DNA of 64,000 bases, from assembly GCF_005795905.1 (NCBI RefSeq), contig NZ_VAWE01000001.1, positions 6,313,001-6,377,000 of the forward strand, given 5' to 3'. A program made the position numbers and the translations under genes. The DNA is from Streptomyces marianii (GTDB lineage Bacteria > Actinomycetota > Actinomycetes > Streptomycetales > Streptomycetaceae). How positions within the stretch are numbered: the first letter of the stretch is position 1; each line of letters begins with the position of its first letter. Shown piece after piece: positions 35,409 through 44,525 of the stretch. Under the pieces are notes generated by a model, which worked only from the letters and a program-made list of their open reading frames with translations, did not search any database and was not told the origin of the DNA.

Positions 35409-36057
35409 GACACCGCCTTCCGGAGAGGAGGGGGAGGTGGAGATGGGGCCTGTCTGGCAGGACGGGGCCGGGCGGACTGGTGAGTCCGTGGTGAACTGTA
35501 AGCCGACGATCGATGATCGATCAAAGCGTTGAGCGAAAAACCTCTCCGGACCGAGAAAGTCGGCACAGGGTGCCGCGAAACGGGGCACGCGGTGCCGGTG
35601 CGCCGCGCCCCTGTACGGCAGGTTTCCGCCAGGTCCTCCACGTCGCGCCCCCTGCGGACACGCGGGTGCCGGGCGTGGACGCGGCTGCGGGCTTCTGCGA
35701 CGCCCGGCGGTGCGGGCCCGCCGGGCGCCCGAGGGCGGCGTGCCCACGCCCGCAGCGCCGCGGCGCGGACGGTTGCGGCGCGGACGGCTCCGTGCGGGAG
35801 AGGGCTCACCGCGGGCGCGGCTCCCGGCGCGGTGCCATGTGCGGGTTCGGCGCTCCGCGCGGGGCGGGCGCTACGCGCGGACGGTGCGCTCCCGACCGCG
35901 GTGCGGGGCCTTCGTCGACCGGGCGCGCACCGGATGGGCGGTACATCCCGGAGCGGTGTCGCACCCGTGTGTCACGCCTCGCACGGGCGACACGGGGCGG
36001 CCTCCACGGCGGGCGAAGCACTCCGCCCGGACACGCGGCGCCCGCCCGGACACAGCG
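35409..36057. other. aceE upstream region
   Basis: 649 bases without a convincing gene. The first 120 hold the aceE leader and palindrome; the rest is high-G+C sequence with no recognisable protein in any frame. Confidence 0.4.
35508..35522 (-). promoter_or_regulatory. palindrome in the aceE promoter region
   Basis: GATCGAT-G-ATCGATC is a perfect 7-1-7 dyad in an otherwise G/C-rich leader, 100-114 bases before the aceE start. It is a candidate binding site for the adjacent GntR regulator; this is inference only. Confidence 0.45.
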
Positions 36058-36681
36058 CTATGCGCGGGGGGCGCAGCCCAGGACGTGGGCCTTCACGAGG
36101 GCGCCGATCTGCGGATCACGCCGGCGGAACGCCTCCACCAGCTCCTCGTGCTCCTCCGCGTACGACTTCTGCTTCGTCCCCAGCCACCGGATGGACAGCG
36201 CGGTGAAGACCTCGATCCCCAGACCCTCCCAGGTGTGCAGCAGCACCCCGTTGCCCGCCGCCTTCACCAGCTCCCGGTGGAACGCCACCGTGTGCCGCAC
36301 CTGCGCCGTCCCGTCCGCGGCACGGTCCGCCTCGTACAGCGCCGCGACGTGCGGCTCCAGTGCCGAGCAGTCGGCGGCCAGCCGCTCCGCGGCCAGCTCG
36401 GCGGCGATCTGCTCCAGGCCGGCCCGGACCGGGTAGCTCTCCTCGAGGTCCGCTGCGGTGAGGTTGCGCACCCGGACGCCCTTGTTGGGGGCGGACTCGA
36501 TCAGCCGCAGGGACTCCAGCTCCCGCAGGGCCTCCCGTACGGGCGTCTGGCTCACGGCCAGTTCCGTGGCGATACGGCGCTCGACGATCCGCTCGCCCGG
36601 CTTCCAGCGGCCGCTGACGATGCCCTCCACGATGTGCTCGCGGATCTGATCGCGCAGCGAGTGGACGACGGGCATGGTCAT
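36058..36681 (-). CDS. GntR-family regulator (FadR/FCD type)
   Basis: 207 residues. The N-terminal winged helix (HSLRDQIREHIVEGIVSGRW, then ERRIATELAVSQTPVREALRELESLRLI) is followed by an all-helical FCD ligand domain with Asp/His metal-site residues (EESYPVRAGLEQ, VAFHRELVKAAGN, EEHEELVEAFRRRD). GAAGGAG is the ribosome site. Position between aceE and the E2 gene suggests control of 2-oxoacid dehydrogenase genes by a carboxylate ligand, as for PdhR-like proteins. It may also regulate itself through the site just upstream. Confidence 0.9.
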   Translation of the reverse strand: MTMPVVHSLRDQIREHIVEGIVSGRWKPGERIVERRIATELAVSQTPVREALRELESLRLIESAPNKGVRVRNLTAADLEESYPVRAGLEQIAAELAAERLAADCSALEPHVAALYEADRAADGTAQVRHTVAFHRELVKAAGNGVLLHTWEGLGIEVFTALSIRWLGTKQKSYAEEHEELVEAFRRRDPQIGALVKAHVLGCAPRA

Positions 36682-36704
36682 GAACCGCTCCTTCAAGAAG
36701 AGAA

Positions 36705-36720
36705 GACTCCTAGACAATAC
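36705..36720 (-). promoter_or_regulatory. candidate GntR operator/promoter
   Basis: GTATTGTCTAGGAGTC on the minus strand lies 24-39 bases before the GntR start, the most AT-rich point of this region. The TNGTC/TAG core resembles FCD-type operators. Confidence 0.35.
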
Positions 36721-36790
36721 GGCGGCGGCCCCGCCCGGAAGTACTCCCGGGCGGGGCCGCCGCTGGTGAGGCTGGTTACAGCCGAGGCGC

Positions 36791-38569
36791 TCAGAGGCCG
36801 AGCTCGACCTCGAACTCACCGGCCTCGAGGATCGCCTTGACCGTGGTCAGGTAGCGGGCGGCGTCGGCGCCGTCCACCAGACGGTGGTCGTAGGAGAGCG
36901 TCAGGTACGTCATGTCGCGGACGCCGATGACGGTGCCCTCGGGCGTCTCGATGACGGCCGGACGCTTCACCGTGGCGCCGATGCCCAGGATCGCGACCTG
37001 GTTCGGCGGCACGATGATCGTGTCGAACAGCGCACCGCGCGAACCGGTGTTGCTGATCGTGAAGGTCGCACCGGCCAGCTCGTCCGGCGTGATCTTGTTG
37101 CCGCGGACCTTGCCCGCCAGGTCGGCGGTGGCCTTGGCGATACCGGCCAGGTTGAGGTCGCCCGCACCCTTGATGACCGGGGTCATCAGGCCCTTCTCGG
37201 AGTCCACGGCGATGCCGATGTTCTCCGAGTCGAAGTAGGTGATGGTGCCCTCGTCCTCGTTGATCCGGGCGTTGACGACCGGGTGGGCCTTCAGCGCCTG
37301 GGCCGCGGCCTTGACGAAGAACGGCATCGGGGAGAGCTTGACGCCCTCCCGCGCCGCGAACCCGTCCTTGGCCTGGGTGCGCAGCTTCATCAGCCGCGTG
37401 ACGTCGACCTCGACGACCGACGACAGCTGGGCCTGGCCGTGGAGCGCCTTCATCATGTTGTCGCCGATGACCTTGCGCATACGGGTCATCTTGACGGTCT
37501 GGCCGCGCAGCGGGGACGGCTCGGTCGAGACACCGGCCGGGGCCTTCCCGGCGGCCGGAGCGGCGGCGGCCGGAGCCGGCGCGGCGGCCTTCGCGGCCTC
37601 GGCGGCGGCGACCACGTCCTGCTTGCGGATACGGCCGCCGACACCGGTGCCCTTGACCGAGGACAGGTCCACACCGCTCTCGGCCGCCAGCTTGCGGACC
37701 AGCGGGGTGACGTAGGCACCCTCGTCCACGGCCGTCGCGGCGGGAGCCGGGGCCGGGGCGGCGGCAGCGGCGGGGGCGGGCTGCGCCGGGGCCGCGGGAG
37801 CCGGAGCGGCCGGCTGGGCCGGGGCGGCGGCGGGCGCGGGCTGCGCGGGGGCCGGAGCGGCCGGCTGGGCCGGGGCCGCGGGAGCCGGGGCCGCGGCGGG
37901 CTGCGCCGGAGCCGGGGCGGCGGCCGCGGGGGCGGCCGGTGCGGCACCCGGGGCGCCGATGACGGCGAGCTTCGCTCCGACCTCGGCGGTCTCGTCCTCG
38001 CCGACCACGATCTCCAGCAGCACGCCGGAGGTCGGTGCGGGGATCTCGGTGTCGACCTTGTCGGTGGAGACCTCGAGCAGGGGCTCGTCCTCCGTGACCT
38101 CCTCGCCGACCTCCTTCAGCCAGCGGGTCACGGTGCCCTCGGTGACCGACTCGCCCAGTGCGGGCAGGACGACGTCGGTGCCCTCGGCGCCGCCGCCACC
38201 GGCGGCGGCCTCGGCGGTCGGGGCCGGAGCGGGCGCGGCCTGCTCCGCGGCCGGGGCGGCCTGTTCCGGCTCGGGGGCGGGGGCCTGGGCCTGCTCGGCG
38301 GCGGGCTGCGGGGCGGCGGCCGCCGCACCCGAGCCGTCGTCGATGACGGCCAGCTCGGCGCCGACCTCGACGGTCTCGTCCTCGGCGACCTTGATGGACG
38401 ACAGGACGCCGGAGGCCGGTGCGGGGATCTCGGTGTCGACCTTGTCGGTCGACACCTCGAGCAGCGGCTCGTCGGCCTCGACGCGCTCGCCCTCGGCCTT
38501 CAGCCAGCGGGTGACGGTGCCCTCGGTGACGCTCTCGCCGAGCGCCGGGAGGGTTACGGAAACCGGCAT
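36791..38569 (-). CDS. sucB: 2-oxo acid dehydrogenase E2 (dihydrolipoamide acyltransferase), two lipoyl domains
   Basis: 592 residues. Two near-identical lipoyl domains carry lipoyl-Lys43 and Lys171, each in an [14 protein letters not shown] setting, joined by Ala/Pro/Glu-rich linkers. A long Ala/Pro swivel, a peripheral-subunit-binding domain ([20 protein letters not shown]) and the catalytic domain follow, with the HxxxDG motif ([16 protein letters not shown]) at the end. The family is usually annotated succinyltransferase (sucB), but actinomycete proteins of this layout, next to aceE and lpd, can serve as the pyruvate complex E2; the symbol should be read as a homology label. It lies 97 bases after lpdA with a hairpin between. 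Confidence 0.88.
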   Translation of the reverse strand: MPVSVTLPALGESVTEGTVTRWLKAEGERVEADEPLLEVSTDKVDTEIPAPASGVLSSIKVAEDETVEVGAELAVIDDGSGAAAAAPQPAAEQAQAPAPEPEQAAPAAEQAAPAPAPTAEAAAGGGGAEGTDVVLPALGESVTEGTVTRWLKEVGEEVTEDEPLLEVSTDKVDTEIPAPTSGVLLEIVVGEDETAEVGAKLAVIGAPGAAPAAPAAAAPAPAQPAAAPAPAAPAQPAAPAPAQPAPAAAPAQPAAPAPAAPAQPAPAAAAAPAPAPAATAVDEGAYVTPLVRKLAAESGVDLSSVKGTGVGGRIRKQDVVAAAEAAKAAAPAPAAAAPAAGKAPAGVSTEPSPLRGQTVKMTRMRKVIGDNMMKALHGQAQLSSVVEVDVTRLMKLRTQAKDGFAAREGVKLSPMPFFVKAAAQALKAHPVVNARINEDEGTITYFDSENIGIAVDSEKGLMTPVIKGAGDLNLAGIAKATADLAGKVRGNKITPDELAGATFTISNTGSRGALFDTIIVPPNQVAILGIGATVKRPAVIETPEGTVIGVRDMTYLTLSYDHRLVDGADAARYLTTVKAILEAGEFEVELGL

Positions 38570-38598
38570 GGTTTCGGTTGCTCCTTACGGTGTGGTCT

Positions 38599-38628
38599 CC
38601 CCGGCCCGCGCGAAGCGCGGGGCCGGGG
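38599..38628 (-). terminator. hairpin between lpdA and the E2 gene
   Basis: A 12-bp G/C stem (38599-38610 with about 38616-38628, one bulged G) and a 5-base loop. It may reduce read-through rather than end transcription fully. Confidence 0.5.
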
Positions 38629-38665
38629 GAAGTGCGGTAGTGGTCGTCGCGCCCGTGGACTCGGC

Positions 38666-40054
38666 TCAGTCGTGGGAGTGGAGGGGCTTGCCGGCCAGGG
38701 CCAGGTGGGCCTCGCCGAGCGCCTCGCTCTGCGTCGGGTGCGCGTGGACGAGCTGCGCGACCTCGGCCGGCAGAGCCTCCCAGTTGTAGATCAGCTGGGC
38801 CTCGCCGACCTGCTCGCCCATACGGTCACCGACCATGTGGACGCCGACCACGGCACCGTCCTTGACCTGGACGAGCTTGACCTCGCCGGCGGTCTTCAGG
38901 ATCTTGCTCTTGCCGTTGCCCGCCAGGTTGTACTTCAGAGCGACGACCTTGTCCGCGCCGTACACCTCCTTGGCCTTGGCCTCGGACAGGCCCACGGAGG
39001 CGACCTCGGGGTGGCAGTACGTCACCTTCGGCACGCCGTCGTAGTCGATCGGGACGGTCTTCAGACCGGCCAGGCGCTCCGCCACCAGGATGCCCTCGGC
39101 GAACCCGACGTGCGCGAGCTGGAGGGTCGGGACGAGGTCGCCGACGGCCGAGATGGTGGGCACGTTCGTGCGCATGTACTCGTCGACCAGGACGTAGCCG
39201 CGGTCCATCGCGACGCCCTGCTCCTCGTAGCCCAGGCCCTGGGAGACCGGGCCGCGGCCGACGGCGACCAGCAGCACCTCGGCCTCGAAGGTCTTGCCGT
39301 CGGCGAGGGTGACCCGCACGCCGTCCTCGGTGTACTCGGCCTTCTCGAAGAAGGTGCCGAGGTTGAACTTGATGCCGCGCTTGCGGAAGGCCCGCTCGAG
39401 GAGCTTCGAGCTGTTCTCGTCCTCGACCGGGACGAGGTGCTTCAGGGCCTCGATGATCGTGATGTCGGTGCCGAAGGACTTCCAGGCCGAGGCGAACTCG
39501 ACACCGATGACGCCGCCGCCCAGGACGATCGCGGACTTCGGCACGCGGTCCAGGACCAGCGCGTGGTCGGAGGAGATGATCCGGTTGCCGTCGATGGTCA
39601 GGCCGGGCAGCGACTTCGGCACCGAACCGGTGGCGAGGAGGACGTGGCGCCCCTCGACCCTGCGGCCGTTGACGTCGACGGACGTCGGGGAGGACAGCCG
39701 GCCCTCGCCCTCGATGTACGTGACCTTGCGGGAGGCGACCAGACCCTGCAGGCCCTTGTACAGCCCGGAGATCACCTCGTCCTTGTACTTGTGCACGGCC
39801 GGGACGTCGATGCCCTCGAAAGTGGCCTTGACGCCGAACTGCTCGCTCTCGCGGGCCTGGTCGGCGATCTCGCCGGCGTGCAGCAGGGCCTTGGTGGGAA
39901 TGCATCCGCGGTGCAGGCAGGTGCCGCCGACCTTGTCCTTCTCGATCAGGGCGACGTCCAGGCCCAGCTGAGCTCCGCGCAGGGCCGCGGCGTAACCACC
40001 GCTGCCACCGCCGAGGATCACTAGGTCGAAAACGGTGCTGGCGTCGTTCGCCAC
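38666..40054 (-). CDS. lpdA: dihydrolipoyl dehydrogenase (E3)
   Basis: 462 residues. It reoxidises the dihydrolipoyl groups of E2 using FAD and NAD+. VILGGGSGGYAAAL binds FAD, the redox pair is in GGTCLHRGCIPTK (Cys-x4-Cys), GGGVIGVEFASAW binds NAD and the C-terminal HAHPTQSEALGE gives the His-Glu pair. The GTG at 40054 with GGAGG seven bases upstream is the likely start. With the E2 gene it forms a probable operon. Confidence 0.96.
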   Translation of the reverse strand: MANDASTVFDLVILGGGSGGYAAALRGAQLGLDVALIEKDKVGGTCLHRGCIPTKALLHAGEIADQARESEQFGVKATFEGIDVPAVHKYKDEVISGLYKGLQGLVASRKVTYIEGEGRLSSPTSVDVNGRRVEGRHVLLATGSVPKSLPGLTIDGNRIISSDHALVLDRVPKSAIVLGGGVIGVEFASAWKSFGTDITIIEALKHLVPVEDENSSKLLERAFRKRGIKFNLGTFFEKAEYTEDGVRVTLADGKTFEAEVLLVAVGRGPVSQGLGYEEQGVAMDRGYVLVDEYMRTNVPTISAVGDLVPTLQLAHVGFAEGILVAERLAGLKTVPIDYDGVPKVTYCHPEVASVGLSEAKAKEVYGADKVVALKYNLAGNGKSKILKTAGEVKLVQVKDGAVVGVHMVGDRMGEQVGEAQLIYNWEALPAEVAQLVHAHPTQSEALGEAHLALAGKPLHSHD

Positions 40055-40343
40055 GTCACGTCCTCCATGCATGTGCGCCGGGCGCCGGTGTCTCCCAGGG
40101 CGGGGGACTACCGGGCGGCGGCTGGTGTTCGGCCGCTTGTCTTCGGCCCTGTGGTGGGGGCCCTGTCCTGCCGAGAACCCATCTTCGCACTTGTCGACGG
40201 AAGGCGGGACGCGGGGCCGGGATACGGGACGGCGGTTCGGCCGTCCCCGGCGGTTACCTGTACGTACGAACCTACGGATCTCGTCGAGGGCGAACGGAAG
40301 GCCGGCGCCCGATATTCCTGCGGACCCGGGGCGCCGGCCTGGG
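40055..40343. other. lpdA promoter region and pepA downstream region
   Basis: About 290 bases without a gene between the lpdA start and the pepA terminator. Confidence 0.35.
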
Positions 40344-40378
40344 GCGGCGGGTTCCGGGCGTCCCCCGGAACCCGCCGC
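40344..40378 (-). terminator. pepA terminator
   Basis: A perfect 15-bp stem (40344-40358 with 40364-40378) with a 5-base loop, eight bases beyond the pepA stop. Confidence 0.82.
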
Positions 40379-40385
40379 GCGGGCG

Positions 40386-41894
40386 TCAGCCCAGGTCGCC
40401 GTGGGCCGTGCGCTCGGCCAGCCTGACCAGGGTGCGGACCGCGGAGCCGGTGCCGCCCTTGGGGGTGTAGCCGAACGGCGCGCCCTCGTGGAAGGCCGGG
40501 CCCGCGATGTCCAGGTGGGCCCAGGTGATGCCCTCGCCGACGAACTCCTTCAGGAACAGTCCCGCGACCAGGCCACCGCCCATCCGCTCGCCCATGTTCG
40601 CGATGTCGGCGGTCGGGGAGTCCATGCCCTTGCGCAGGTCCGCGGGGAGCGGCATCGGCCAGGAGTCCTCGCCGGCCTCCTCCGCGATCTCGTGGACCGA
40701 GGTGCGGAACGCCTCGTCGTTGGACATGATCCCGAAGCGCCGGTGGCCCAGCGCCAGGACCATCGCGCCGGTCAGCGTCGCCACGTCCACGATCGCGTCC
40801 GGGTTCTCCTCCGAGGCCTTGGTGATCGCGTCGGCCAGCACCAGACGGCCCTCCGCGTCGGTGTTGAGCACCTCGACCGTCTTGCCGCTGTACATGCGCA
40901 GGACGTCGCCGGGCCGGGTGGCGTTGCCCGACGGCATGTTCTCGGCCAGCGCCAGCCAGCCGGTGAGGTTCACGCGCAGCCCGAGCCGGGCCACCGCGAC
41001 GACGGCGGCGAACACGGCGGCGGCGCCGCTCATGTCGCACTTCATCGTCTCGTTGTGGCCGGCCGGCTTCAGCGAGATGCCGCCGGAGTCGTAGGTGATG
41101 CCCTTGCCGACGAGCGCGAGGGACTTCTCCGCGTCCGGGTGCGTGTACGCCAGCTTCACCAGGCGCGGGCCGTGGGCCGCGCCCTGGCCGACGCCGAGGA
41201 TGCCGCCGAAGCCCCCCTTGACGAGCGCCTTCTCGTCCCAGACCTGCACCTTGAGGCCGTGCTCCTTGCCGGCGGCGGTGGCGACGGCGGCGAACGACTC
41301 GGGGTAGAGGTCGTTCGGCGGTGTGTTGATCAGGTCGCGGGCGCGGTTCATCTCGCCGGCCACGGCGACGGCACGCTCCGCGGCGGCCTTGAAGGCCTTG
41401 TCGCGCGGCTTGGTGCCCAGCAGCGCCACCTCGGCCAGCGGCTTCTTGGCGTTCTTCTCGTCCTGGTAGGCGGTGAAGGCGTACGCGCCCAGCAGGGCGC
41501 CCTCCGCGATCGCCTGGGCGTCCTCGGCGGCCTCGACCGGCAGCGCGAACGCGGCCTTCTTCGAGCCGGCCAGCGCGCGGGCGGCGGAACCGGCGGCGCG
41601 GCGCAGCGACTCGGCCGGATACGCGTCGTCCTTCTCCGGCGCGGCGCCGAGCCCGACCGCGATCACGACCGGGGCCTTCAGGCCCGACGGCGCGGGCAGC
41701 TTGGTCACCTCGCCCTCGGTACCGGAGGCGCCGAGGGTCTCGAGGACGGTGGCGAGCTTCCCGTCGAACGCCGCGTCCACGGCCTCGGCGCCGGCTGCGA
41801 CGACCGGGCCCTTGGTGCCCTTGGCGACGCCGACGACGACCGCGTCGGCGCGCAGCGTCGCAGCGCCGGCTGTGCTGAGAGTGAGAGCAGTCAC
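40386..41894 (-). CDS. pepA: leucyl aminopeptidase (M17)
   Basis: 502 residues, normal for the family. It removes N-terminal residues from peptides in the cytoplasm with two metal ions. The catalytic domain shows GKGITYDSGGISLKP (catalytic Lys and metal Asp) and the M17 signature NTDAEGRLVLADA, preceded by MKCDMSGAAAV. The start is GTG. Monocistronic, divergent from the polysaccharide deacetylase. Confidence 0.96.
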   Translation of the reverse strand: MTALTLSTAGAATLRADAVVVGVAKGTKGPVVAAGAEAVDAAFDGKLATVLETLGASGTEGEVTKLPAPSGLKAPVVIAVGLGAAPEKDDAYPAESLRRAAGSAARALAGSKKAAFALPVEAAEDAQAIAEGALLGAYAFTAYQDEKNAKKPLAEVALLGTKPRDKAFKAAAERAVAVAGEMNRARDLINTPPNDLYPESFAAVATAAGKEHGLKVQVWDEKALVKGGFGGILGVGQGAAHGPRLVKLAYTHPDAEKSLALVGKGITYDSGGISLKPAGHNETMKCDMSGAAAVFAAVVAVARLGLRVNLTGWLALAENMPSGNATRPGDVLRMYSGKTVEVLNTDAEGRLVLADAITKASEENPDAIVDVATLTGAMVLALGHRRFGIMSNDEAFRTSVHEIAEEAGEDSWPMPLPADLRKGMDSPTADIANMGERMGGGLVAGLFLKEFVGEGITWAHLDIAGPAFHEGAPFGYTPKGGTGSAVRTLVRLAERTAHGDLG

Positions 41895-42196
41895 GGTGGT
41901 GAAATCTCGCTTCCGTTGAGTTTCCTGGGCCGAAGTGGTGGGTCGGCCGCCCGGCGCATCGTAAGTCGGGCGGGCCGGAGCGCCGCCACGAGCCTACGCG
42001 CGCCCGCGATGTTCGCTCGTGCCGACGGGGATTCACCCATCCGTGGTGTCTCCGCAGAGTTGCCCACCCGACCGGCGAGTCCTGCGCCACACTCGGGCCG
42101 AATGCGCAAGGGAGCAAGTGGCTGCTTTGCATGATTTCCACATGTCCTCCCCGGTGTCTTCGCAGGGGAGGATCAACAAGGGGTGGGGGAAACACC
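41895..42196. other. divergent promoter region pepA / deacetylase
   Basis: 302 bases. Apart from the hairpin at 42145-42172 nothing specific is seen. Confidence 0.35.
42145..42172 (+). promoter_or_regulatory. leader hairpin before the deacetylase gene
   Basis: TCCTCCCC (42145-42152) pairs perfectly with GGGGAGGA (42165-42172), 12-base loop, ending 24 bases before the ATG. It contains a Shine-Dalgarno-like GGGGAGGA in the stem and could influence translation. Confidence 0.3.
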
Positions 42197-44347
42197 ATGG
42201 CACCCGTATTCGCCACGGGGTTCGGCACGCGTGCACTGACGAGCGGATCCGGCCGGGCATCCGCGCCGGGCGCGCTTCACGGGGGAACGGCCGGGCGGGG
42301 GCCCGGCCGAGGGGGCAGGCTCGGCGCGGCGGCGGTCGCGCTCACCACGTCGGCGCTGTTCGCGGCGGCACTGCCCGCGTCCCCGGCGGCGGCCGCCGAG
42401 CCGGTGCCGAGGGTCGACCTGAAGGTCCTCGTCGTCGACGACGGAGGCTCGGCGGTCGCCGCCGTCACCTCCGAGCTGCGCAGCACCGGCGTCCCGTACA
42501 GCGTGCTCGACCTCGGGGACCCGGGCCGTCCGAAGATCGACGCGGAGTTCCTGAGCGACACCGTGAGCGGCCGGCCGCGTGCCAAGTACCAGGGAGTGGT
42601 GCTGCCGAACGAGGCCCCGTTCGGGTCGGACTCCGCCGGGACCGCCGAGCAGGCCGCGCTCGTCGCGTACGAGAAGCGGTTCGGCGTCCGCCAGGTCGAC
42701 GCCTACACCTGGGCCCACCCGGGAGTGGGGCTCGACTACACCAGCGAGGGCGGCTGGTCCGGCACGCTCGACGGCACGGCGGCCGCGGTGACCGCGGCGG
42801 GCCGGTCCGGTCCGTTCGGGTACCTCGACGGCGCCCTGGCCTTCGAGGACAACGCGCCGGGGATCAGCGAGAGCTACGGCTACCTGGCCCGCCCGCGCGA
42901 GGGATTCACCAGCTTCGTGGACGCCCCGGTGCCGGGCGGCGAGGGCCGCGCCAGCCTCCTCGGGGAGTACGCCCACGACGGGCGCAGCGAGCTCGTCGTC
43001 ACCTTCGCGTACAACCAGCACCAGCGGCAGTTCCGGCTGCTGGCGCGCGGCATCGTCGAATGGCTCACCCAGGGCGTCCACCTCGGTCAGAGCCGCAACT
43101 ACTTCTCGGTCCACATCGACGACGTCTTCGCGCCCGACGCCCGCTGGGACACCGAGCGCAACTGCACGCCCGGAGACATCGACTGCGCAGGCGGAGCGGG
43201 CGAGCAGACCCCGGACATCAGGATGACCGCCGCCGACGCGCAGTACGCCGCCCAGTGGCAGCAGACCAGCGGCTTCACCCTCGACATGGTCTACAACGCG
43301 GGCGCCGGCGAGGAGTGGAAGGCCGAGAACGGCGGTGCGGACGCGCTCACCGCGCAGCTGCTCGCCGACCGGGCCCAGTACCGCTGGGTCAACCACACCT
43401 ACACCCACCCGTTCCTCGGCTGTGTCCAGGACGTCTCCGTCGTCCCCTGGCAGTGCTCGAAGGACTCGGCGGGCAACATCCGCTGGATGAGCCGCGCCGA
43501 GATCTCCGCGCAGATCCGCGACAACCTCGACTGGGCGGTGAGCAAGGGCGTCTCCGTCGACCGCACGGAGCTCGTCACCGGAGAGCACTCGGGGCTGAAG
43601 ACGCTTCCGCAGCAGCCCGTGGACAACCCCAACCTGGCGCCCGCGCTCGCCGACAACGGCGTCAGGTGGATCGCGAGCGACAACTCCCGCGAGCCGCAGC
43701 AGCGCCCCGTCGGCAGCGCCGTCACCGTGCCCCGCCACCCGATGAACGTGTACTACAACGTGGGCACGGCGGCCGAGATGGCCGACGAGTACAACTGGAT
43801 CTACACCTCCCGGGCCGACGGCGGAAGCGGTATCTGCGAGACCAACCCGGCCTCCACCTGCCTGGACGAACCGCTCGACGTGGCCACCGGCTACGGCACG
43901 TACATCGTCCCGCAGGAGGCCAGGATCGCCCTCGGCCACATCGTGGCCAACGACCCTCGTCCGCACTACGTCCACCAGTCCAACCTGGCCGAGGGCCGGA
44001 TCCTCTACCCCGTCCTCGACCGGATCCTGGACGACTACCGGGCGCTGTTCGCCGACAACACACCCCTCGTCAACCCGCGCCACCGCGACGCCGGCACGGA
44101 ACTGGGCCGCCGCGCCGCCTGGCAGTCGGCCCTCGACGCCGGCCGGGTCACCGCGTACCGGATCGGCACCACCGTCACCGTCCAGGCCCCCACCGGCGTG
44201 GTCGTCCCGGTCACCGCACCCGAGGGCACCCGCAAGCAACTCCTGCTCGGCACGAGCGTCTTCGGCACCGCCTACGCCGGTCAGCGCTCGGCCTGGACCC
44301 AGCCGGAGCTGCTGCAGTCCGCCGTCACCCTGCGGCTGCCCTCCTGA
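42197..44347 (+). CDS. secreted Agd3/PelA-like polysaccharide deacetylase
   Basis: 716 residues. After an Ala/Gly-rich N-terminus a hydrophobic signal (about residues 48-72, ending PAAAA) exports the protein. The first third (VDLKVLVVDDGG onward) resembles a carbohydrate-binding/ancillary domain. The second half carries SVHIDDVFAPDARWD (metal Asp), WVNHTYTHPFLGC (His-x3-His) and SGLKTLPQQP/GVRWIASDNSREPQ strands, which fit the CE18-type deacetylase of fungal Agd3 and the PelA C-terminus, enzymes that deacetylate N-acetylgalactosamine polymers. I assign family by these motifs from memory. It is first in a four-gene locus with PelF-like, membrane and GH114 proteins, which supports the assignment strongly. 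Confidence 0.8.
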   Translation: MAPVFATGFGTRALTSGSGRASAPGALHGGTAGRGPGRGGRLGAAAVALTTSALFAAALPASPAAAAEPVPRVDLKVLVVDDGGSAVAAVTSELRSTGVPYSVLDLGDPGRPKIDAEFLSDTVSGRPRAKYQGVVLPNEAPFGSDSAGTAEQAALVAYEKRFGVRQVDAYTWAHPGVGLDYTSEGGWSGTLDGTAAAVTAAGRSGPFGYLDGALAFEDNAPGISESYGYLARPREGFTSFVDAPVPGGEGRASLLGEYAHDGRSELVVTFAYNQHQRQFRLLARGIVEWLTQGVHLGQSRNYFSVHIDDVFAPDARWDTERNCTPGDIDCAGGAGEQTPDIRMTAADAQYAAQWQQTSGFTLDMVYNAGAGEEWKAENGGADALTAQLLADRAQYRWVNHTYTHPFLGCVQDVSVVPWQCSKDSAGNIRWMSRAEISAQIRDNLDWAVSKGVSVDRTELVTGEHSGLKTLPQQPVDNPNLAPALADNGVRWIASDNSREPQQRPVGSAVTVPRHPMNVYYNVGTAAEMADEYNWIYTSRADGGSGICETNPASTCLDEPLDVATGYGTYIVPQEARIALGHIVANDPRPHYVHQSNLAEGRILYPVLDRILDDYRALFADNTPLVNPRHRDAGTELGRRAAWQSALDAGRVTAYRIGTTVTVQAPTGVVVPVTAPEGTRKQLLLGTSVFGTAYAGQRSAWTQPELLQSAVTLRLPS

Positions 44348-44371
44348 CCGGGCCGGCCCGGTAGTTCCGCG

Positions 44372-44400
44372 CGCACCCCGGCCCGCACGGCCGGGGTGCG
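44372..44400 (+). terminator. hairpin between deacetylase and PelF-like genes
   Basis: A perfect 12-bp stem (44372-44383 with 44389-44400) with a 5-base loop, 24 bases beyond the deacetylase stop; may be partial, with pelF-like transcription starting anew. Confidence 0.65.
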
Positions 44401-44525
44401 TCGCCCCGCGCTTCCGCGCGCCCCGCTCGTGCCGGGGGCACCTCACGGGCCCCGGCCCTTCGAGGCCTCAGCACCCTCAGACCCTCAGTACGTCAACACC
44501 GTCATGTCCAGGGGGACACAGCACG

